From contig CAJNOQ010002323.1 of NCBI GenBank assembly GCA_905250885.1, positions 1 to 24,939 of the forward strand: a DNA stretch of 24,939 bases. The letters run 5' to 3'. Shown piece by piece: positions 19,271-24,939 of this stretch. Each line of letters starts with the position of its first letter. The stretch's first letter is position 1. The DNA comes from Didymodactylos carnosus. Taxonomy: Eukaryota; Rotifera; Eurotatoria; Philodinida; Philodinidae. A program made the translations under genes and the position numbers. The notes beneath the pieces were generated by a model. It searched no databases, had not been told where the DNA came from, and saw nothing but the letters and a program-made list of their open reading frames with translations.

Positions 19271-19348
19271 AGAAAATGGTCGATGTCTCAAGTATCTCGA
19301 AAGGAATAAATCTGTTGCACAGATTTCTATACGAGACCGCCATTTTCT
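19271..19348. repeat. Imperfect stem-loop
   Basis: The left arm 19271-19314 and right arm 19320-19348 pair imperfectly around a 5-base loop (TTGCA). AGAAAATGG pairs with CCATTTTCT, TCTCG with CGAGA, and AAATCTG with CAGATTT. The left arm has a bulge of about a dozen bases. It may be a small element end or an RNA hairpin; nothing else supports a function. Confidence 0.45.
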
Positions 19349-19454
19349 CACATATAAACTATAAATTAGCGTATCCAGTCAATGAGAAGTCACATGCGTG
19401 CACAGTGTTGCATTCATAAAATGTTCTAAAAAAAGAAATAATAAGAAAATAATC

Positions 19455-19483
19455 GTTCTTACCTGTTTATTCAATATGAAATA
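19455..19483 (+). repeat. Dispersed repeat copy 1
   Basis: The segment beginning GTTCTTACCTGTTTATT recurs at 23149-23177 with about three differences over 29 bases. Similarity does not extend clearly on either side. It is probably a remnant of one repeat family. Confidence 0.5.
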
Positions 19484-20261
19484 AAAATATGGATCATTTT
19501 TATTCGATTATGTGAGCTTTAAAGTATATGTCTCTTATACATGATTATTATTCAGTTATAAAAATTAGTCTTTTTCGACGTGTTGACAATATACAGGTTT
19601 CAAAATGATTCATTCATCGATGTGCATCGTTGTAGTGAATATATTATTACGCCTCATTGTAAGTTGAAAAGGTGAAGAAAGAAAAGTTATACACTTTCTT
19701 CGTTCTTGCTTTTGCATCATGTTTCATGTAATCAAGTTTCTCTTTCTTTTTGACTATTTTTTTTTCAATTCTTCTCTATAACACTGTTTGCTGCAAAATC
19801 ATATGAAAAACTAAGTGAACGGCAAAAAAGTTTAAAAACAAGCTTGCTTGCTTACTTTCTATTTCCTTTGAGCCAATAGACAACACCTTCTACTATAGAG
19901 AAAAGTTTTTTTTTTCAAACGAAGAACAGAAAATGGAGTGTGATAAATTATGACGCGAAAAATTTTGCGTTCTCACTGAATAGAAGTACGTACTATGAGA
20001 CGAAACAATTTTTTTGTACAGTCAAATAATGATGAATTTTTAAAATTTATTCTATACATAAGAGAATATTTTTCACTGTCATAAACGTGAAGTTTGCTAG
20101 TACTTTTAATCGTGTCTTTTTTTTCACGTTAAGAAATAAACTTGATTAAAAGCAACGGTCAGCACAGTTGACACTCATCGTCCACAAGAGAAATAGAATA
20201 TAGCTTTTAAAAATGGCATCTGACATGCCTATTTCGTTTGTCACTCTAAAATTAAACAATA

Positions 20262-20425
20262 CAGGGTGCCTTTGCCTCCCCCTTCTACAACCTAAAGGAC
20301 AGATAATATCAGAAAGTATTTATACCAGGTTAAAGCCCATGAGAAACTGGATTTATGAGTGTAATTGATATTCCGTATGATGCTTATTGGCTGTAGAATT
20401 ATGAAAGTTTCTATCGAGTGCGTCA
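20262..20425 (+). repeat. Left terminal inverted repeat of the MITE
   Basis: It begins CAGGGTGCCTTTGCC immediately after TA and pairs with 20952-21124. Confidence 0.88.
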
Positions 20426-20951
20426 TAATGAATGTGCTTCTTAGTATTTTCTATTTTTCTCGTGTTCCTTTAGGATCCTAAGATTAGTGTTTTTTTAAAA
20501 GATGCTCTACAAAGAGCCATACCTAAACTTTAGTTTTAGAACTTCAACCAAGAGAACTACATAAACTATACGAAAGGCGAAAAAACTGAAAATTTCGCAT
20601 ATTTTGGTATTTTTTTCGACTTGAACCTTTTTCTTCTGCTATCATTTTCGTAAAAAGTGTAGCAAAAGTGAGCACTAGGTTCTTTTGTACTTTTGAATAT
20701 GCTTTTTCTCGTGGTTCTGTAAACAAAAAGTTTTAAAGCAGATGGTGTGCTGGAGACAGAAGTTTCAAAAATTTCTCCACGTTTTCAACAATGTGCTCAA
20801 GCAAGAAACGGAAAACGTGTTCGAAGTTTTGATTTTGCAGTTAGGTAGTGAAGAGCAATCATTTCTGATCAACACAAAACAGACCCAATCAAAAAAGCTT
20901 TTCTGCTGACGAAGTTATAGGACTTTTACTGCAGCACCACTATACTAGAAT

Positions 20952-21124
20952 TGACACACGCGATAGAAACTTCCATAATTCTACAGCCAATAAGCATCAT
21001 ACGGAATATCAATTACACCCATAAATCCAGTTTCTCATGGGCTTTAATCTGGTATAAATACTTTCTGATATTATCTGTACTTTAGGTTGTAGAAGGGGGG
21101 AGGCAAAGATTATGTGGCACCCTG
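20952..21124 (-). repeat. Right terminal inverted repeat of the MITE
   Basis: The reverse complement starts CAGGGTGCCACATAATC and then follows the left arm closely. It is followed by TA. Confidence 0.88.
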
Positions 21125-21126
21125 TA

Positions 21127-21861
21127 GAATACATATTTTTAATTTTTTTGCCATATACTCATTGTTCACAAGAATATTCTTTTGTTTTTGTACAGTTTAC
21201 GTTTTCGTACATATCTTTTCTTTCATTTCTAGTTATATAACTACGTCTATACAAGACCTTTGAACTTCGAGGAAAATGTAGGGGTAGCATTGACGTACAG
21301 ACCGGTCGATGTAACTAAGGAATTATATATCATACACTGAGATAATGGTTCCGTAAACATTGATTTTCTACTCTACTCACTTAATGATTTGATAGGCACG
21401 CCAAGCGATGTAAAATAGAAAGTTTTTACTGTAAATGGATGTAGACGGTAAAACTGCACCATTTTATCTATGAATAATAAAAAACATTATCGTCGATCAT
21501 TTTCTGAATAACTCGAAAACGGCAAAGTCTGGAGAGTTCGGCACGTTTTTCGATTTTGTAAATGAGACCTGACTGTATCGTTTTTCAATGAGAAAATCAT
21601 CGTCAGCAAATAGCCTAAAACGTTATCTGTCGATGTTGTGTTTCCCAAGGCTTTGGAAGAATATTTTGTGACTGAAAATTCTTGCATGCACATCTTTATA
21701 TGCTCAGTATTTACAAGACAATCTAAAGTGGCGCTCAAAAGTTTATCACACTTTTTATTTCTTATTTTCTTCCGAAACGAAAGGCTTTCAAAAACTTTCA
21801 AAGTGTGCTGTACGTGGCCTATATCCTAGGCTAGCATAAACATACAAAATGTACGGTTACA
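21127..21861. other. Unannotated intergenic sequence
   Basis: No recognisable gene. Open frames on both strands at about 21490-21830 overlap each other and match no family I know. Confidence 0.4.
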
Positions 21862-22978
21862 AAGAAGCACTGAGATTTCAGGAAACAAAATATTTTTTTC
21901 CTATGAATCAAAAGTTTAGTACGCTTTTGTTTATTTTCAACTTTTTCTCACTTTATATTAGTTTACAAAAATTGACTTACACACCATTCGATAAAGAATC
22001 TTATTCTCTACATTTTCATAAAAAGGTTTTTTCAAATATCTGTTATCTGTAGCTTGAAATTTTAAGTTTTCTGAAAAGTGGCCGAAAACTTTTCCCAAAT
22101 GTCGGAAAAGCAAAATTTCTCTACAAAAATGTGGAAAAACATAAATTTCAAATATGTCATCTGAAAGAGCGTAAAAAATTATACAAACCTGCTGGATCAA
22201 AATGTTTTTCAGTCAAAAATTAATATCATTTGAAAACGTTTCTTCAATAACCTATAGACATTAAATTAGGCATCAGTTTTTAAATTTTCAAAATATGGAT
22301 ATTCAAAACAACAGAATAAACCTCAAACTAGCTTAAATTTGTAGAGCATAATTTTCTCCACAAAATGATGTCTTACACGAGTTGGTACTTTCAGCAATAA
22401 TACCGATTGAGTCCGTTTGATTTGCTCAATGTATTGAAGTGCATTTGTACCATAACGCTTTTTACAGCATTTTTTGGACACTTTCATATTTTACTTATAA
22501 CTTTTGAATGATAAGACGAACTCGAAATCGTCTCATTTTAACGAGAAAAATATTGTCAACGATATTTATATGTTCTCGGGCTGGATGTGTCCTGTCATTG
22601 AAAAGTTATAAGTAAAATACAAAAGTGTCCAAAAAATGCTGTAAAAAGTGTTATGGTACAAGTGCATTTCAAAAAATTGAACAAATCAAACGGACTCAAC
22701 CAGTGTTATTTCTGAAAATACCAACTTGAGTAAGACATCATTTTGTAGGAAAATTTGTCTACTTTTCGGAATACTTAAAATTTTAAACTAAAGACAATAA
22801 ATATTTGAAAATCGTTTTTATGAAAATGTAGAGCATAAAATTCTTTATCGAATGGTATGTAAGTCAATTTTTGTAAACTAACATAAAATGACAAAAAGTT
22901 GAAAATAAAGAAAAGCGTACTACCCTTTTGATCCATGGGGAAAAAAATATTTTATTTCCTTAAATCTCAGTGCTTCTT
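21862..22978. mobile_element. 1.1 kb foldback element with an interrupted left arm
   Basis: The right arm, 22593-22978, is one continuous block. The left arm carries the same sequence inverted but split in two: 21862-22079 and about 22351-22514, separated by about 270 bases with no counterpart on the right. The arms differ at perhaps 10-15 percent of positions. The loop is about 80 bases (22515-22592). The frames that begin in each arm share a peptide (EALRF.E.KYFFP) only because the DNA is duplicated. No transposase and no target duplication are seen. It resembles a foldback-type non-autonomous element that later gained an insertion in the left arm or lost the matching part of the right arm. 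Confidence 0.82.
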
Positions 22979-24009
22979 GCAGTTCTGTTGCGGACTCGTT
23001 TAACCGGTTCTTCTTGGTCGACGAGGTGACGTTAGAAAAAAGAATGGAAGCACAGGTTTTCGACCATGATGATCCTTGCAGTAAAGTTTCTTTGAAGTTT
23101 GGACAAGTTTTCATACTATGTACCCACTCTGAATAATGTAAAACAATAGTTCTTACCTGTTTATTTAATATAAAACAACATCCTTCTATATAGAACTGTT
23201 TATGTTAAAATTTTTTTCTCAAGAGCCACCGTAAACGACTAAAAAAACAAAATGTAAATTGGATTGAGCATTAACTTATTGTCTTTAATTGTTTTTTTAT
23301 TTTCATTAGTAGAACCTTATACTCTTGTGAATCTTTTCTTACTTTTTTTTTTGTTGTAGAATATAGAGAGAGAAAAAACTGTGCTGTTTCTGTTAAACTG
23401 AGGTCATATCTTCTGTATGTCTTTACTAAAATTAAATAAAACTTATTTGCTCTGTAAATTCAAAAGTAAGAGTTTTCTTTTTTTTCAGATTTTTTTTATT
23501 ATAGTTAAGTCAATGTAAGATCTGTTAATTGTTAACCTTTTTAAAAGGAACACTAAAATATATGTCAAAAAAAAGACATTTTGTAGAACACATTCTAAGC
23601 CAATCTACTGCTTGTAAATTGTTAATTTATATACGCAGTTTGTTGTACGTGTTTTTTAACGATAGTTTTGTCAAAACTGTGTTTGTTTTTCGATTGGCTA
23701 CAAAATCGTGACTATTATTCAATTAAGAAAACTGTTTCTTGAGTTGTTTCGTAGCGTCCTTCATAAGTAGAAGCATTAGAAAATTTGATTCTCGTTTCGT
23801 ATTCTTATTGGTGTCTTGTTTTCAGTCAGTGTGAAAAGTAAAATTCAGGCAAAACTTATGTAGATTATGTCGACGTCAAAGAAGAAGTTAGAATGAAATA
23901 CAAACGAACCTGCTGTCGGATTCATCGAGAAATTTGGGACCTGGTACCCGATTTCTATCTATACAAGAAACTGAGCGAGCCATAAGACAAGTATAACTAG
24001 AGTATTCTT
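22979..24009. other. Unannotated intergenic sequence
   Basis: Nothing coding is recognised. The stretch contains the second copy of the 29-base dispersed repeat (23149-23177) and long T runs (about 23340-23500). Confidence 0.4.
23149..23177 (+). repeat. Dispersed repeat copy 2
   Basis: Near-identical to 19455-19483 and in the same orientation (GTTCTTACCTGTTTATT core). Confidence 0.5.
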
Positions 24010-24270
24010 GTTATACTTAAAAACTAAAATACACCTGTTTCTGAAAAATATGTCAATGTTGCGAATTATAAGTGTCGTAAAGTTTCATTTATTGTAACTG
24101 GATGTAATAGTGATTACTTATAACAGACTTCTATTACAGAAAAATTTTGTGTGAATTTTGCATGATAACATACGTATGTCTAGTTACAATAAATGAAACT
24201 TTACAACACTTATAATTCGGAACATTGACATATTTTTCAGAAACAGGTGTCTTTTACTTTTTAAGAAATA
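24010..24270. repeat. Foldback element of about 260 bases
   Basis: The arms 24010-24102 and 24179-24270 are inverted copies with roughly 10 percent differences. Identical blocks include ACACCTGTTTCTGAAAAATA and AAAGTTTCATTTATTGTAAC. The loop is about 76 bases. No coding content and no clear target duplication. Confidence 0.85.
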
Positions 24271-24487
24271 AAGCTGTCAGTTTCAAAGATAAAAGTTAGT
24301 AAAATGATCCGTTTCATTTAATTGTAGTGATTTTACTGGAAAAAATAAATGTAGAACTTGGGTTTCTCTACCTATGGTGTTCTGAAAAGTGATCAAGACA
24401 GTTATGTGTGTCATTCCAGATTCGTGCACTTTATAAAATTAAACTGAAACCTATAAATTTTACTAACTTCAGTCTGTGATATTGAGT

Positions 24488-24540
24488 TCTCTATGACTTA
24501 AAAACTAAACAGTACCTTTTTCTAAAAAATAGCATGGTAT
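24488..24540 (+). repeat. Diverged third copy of the 24010 foldback arm
   Basis: The sequence around ACTTAAAAACTAAACAGTACC and TTTCTAAAAAATA follows the start of the left arm at 24010-24056 in direct orientation, with perhaps three quarters identity. The family was therefore present more than once at this spot. Confidence 0.45.
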
Positions 24541-24939
24541 ACAGTACAAGTTGTATACTACGAACTGGCACAAAAACTGGAGAAGGGCACTTTCAAATTT
24601 GTTAACTTTTTAATCTGGGAAGTTGCGCAAAAAAACACTAATTTGAAGCGGAGAGAATCTTTCTTTTGGATAAAACGATAAAGTTTGTTCTTTTCTCCAT
24701 TTCTTGCTTTATATCTCTGTCTAGAGTGTGTCCAAAATTGTAGAAAAACAAATAGTAAAAAAGTAAAGCACTCAGACTGACTGAGACAATATATTATGAT
24801 CTTTAATAGTTCAGCAGTGAAGTAACTGTTGAAGGTCTGTGGTTTAATTTAGGCAAGCATCAATGTACGAAAAGAGAAGAAGTAGTTTTGGTTTAAAAAT
24901 AGAAAAAGAACGTTTAAAATATTCGAAGGAATTTTCGTA
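24541..24939. other. Unannotated sequence to the window end
   Basis: No gene, RNA or repeat recognised. Confidence 0.4.

Larger units (their letters stand above)
18849..20259. other. Unannotated intergenic sequence with one hairpin
   Basis: No protein gene recognised. Apart from the hairpin at 19271-19348 and a 29-base dispersed repeat at 19455-19483, only A/T-rich, T-run-rich sequence is seen. Confidence 0.4.
20262..21124. mobile_element. MITE with long terminal inverted repeats, TA target duplication
   Basis: An 863-base element flanked on both sides by TA (20260-20261 and 21125-21126). It starts CAGGGTGCC and ends GGCACCCTG. The left arm 20262-20425 (164 bases) and right arm 20952-21124 (173 bases) are inverted copies with about six mismatches, plus an 8-base insertion (ACATAATC) and one extra C in the right arm. 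The TA duplication and CAGGGTG-type end are typical of elements moved by Tc1/mariner-superfamily transposases. The interior of about 525 bases has no transposase and only short meaningless frames, so the element is non-autonomous. The high similarity of the arms suggests fairly recent insertion, or arm homogenisation. Confidence 0.9.

Noticed and set aside
21849..23114. Two short frames sharing EALRF.E.KYFFP as a possible paralogous peptide pair
   Set aside because: The similarity is simply the inverted duplication of the foldback arms read on opposite strands.

Overview
The window looks like nuclear DNA from an AT-rich invertebrate genome. There is one enormous eukaryotic regulatory gene, degraded non-LTR retrotransposon sequence, several foldback or MITE-like elements, and no operon-like gene packing. 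A bdelloid rotifer or a similar small metazoan is my best guess from general character. That is inference: no sequence marker fixes the taxon.

The only large intact reading frame lies on the minus strand (13871 down to 3060). It encodes about 3,600 residues of a giant HECT-type E3 ubiquitin ligase. A long helical N-terminal half is followed by a central B30.2/SPRY domain, two concanavalin/LamG-like segments, a possible UBA-like helix bundle, more helical repeats, and a C-terminal HECT domain. There are no RCC1 repeats, so it resembles HECTD4-type or stripped HERC1-type ligases more than canonical HERCs. The open frame reaches the usual HECT sequence just before the catalytic cysteine (residue 3569) and then loses homology at a good splice-donor sequence at 3163. 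The catalytic end must lie in another exon, or this copy is truncated. One weak candidate terminal exon lies at 2281-2483.

Left of the gene (1-3059) there are a TTATTACT simple repeat (60-425), a nested palindrome (510-878), degenerate AAGATTT/ACAAGTTT repeats (about 1490-2215) and the 3' flank of the ligase.

Right of the gene, 14302-16365 holds a dead LINE. An ORF1-like RNA-binding fragment, an apurinic-type endonuclease fragment with stops and a frameshift, and the cysteine-rich C-terminus of ORF2 lie in the right order on the plus strand, with the reverse transcriptase missing. From 16.4 kb to the end I find no protein gene. Instead there are a GGATCC-rich patch (17621-17867), an AAGTACTT-rich element with short inverted ends (18181-18848), a well-defined TA-flanked MITE with inverted ends of about 165 bp (20262-21124), a 1.1 kb foldback (21862-22978) and a smaller foldback (24010-24270). 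The region reads as a graveyard of non-autonomous elements beside one conserved housekeeping-type gene.
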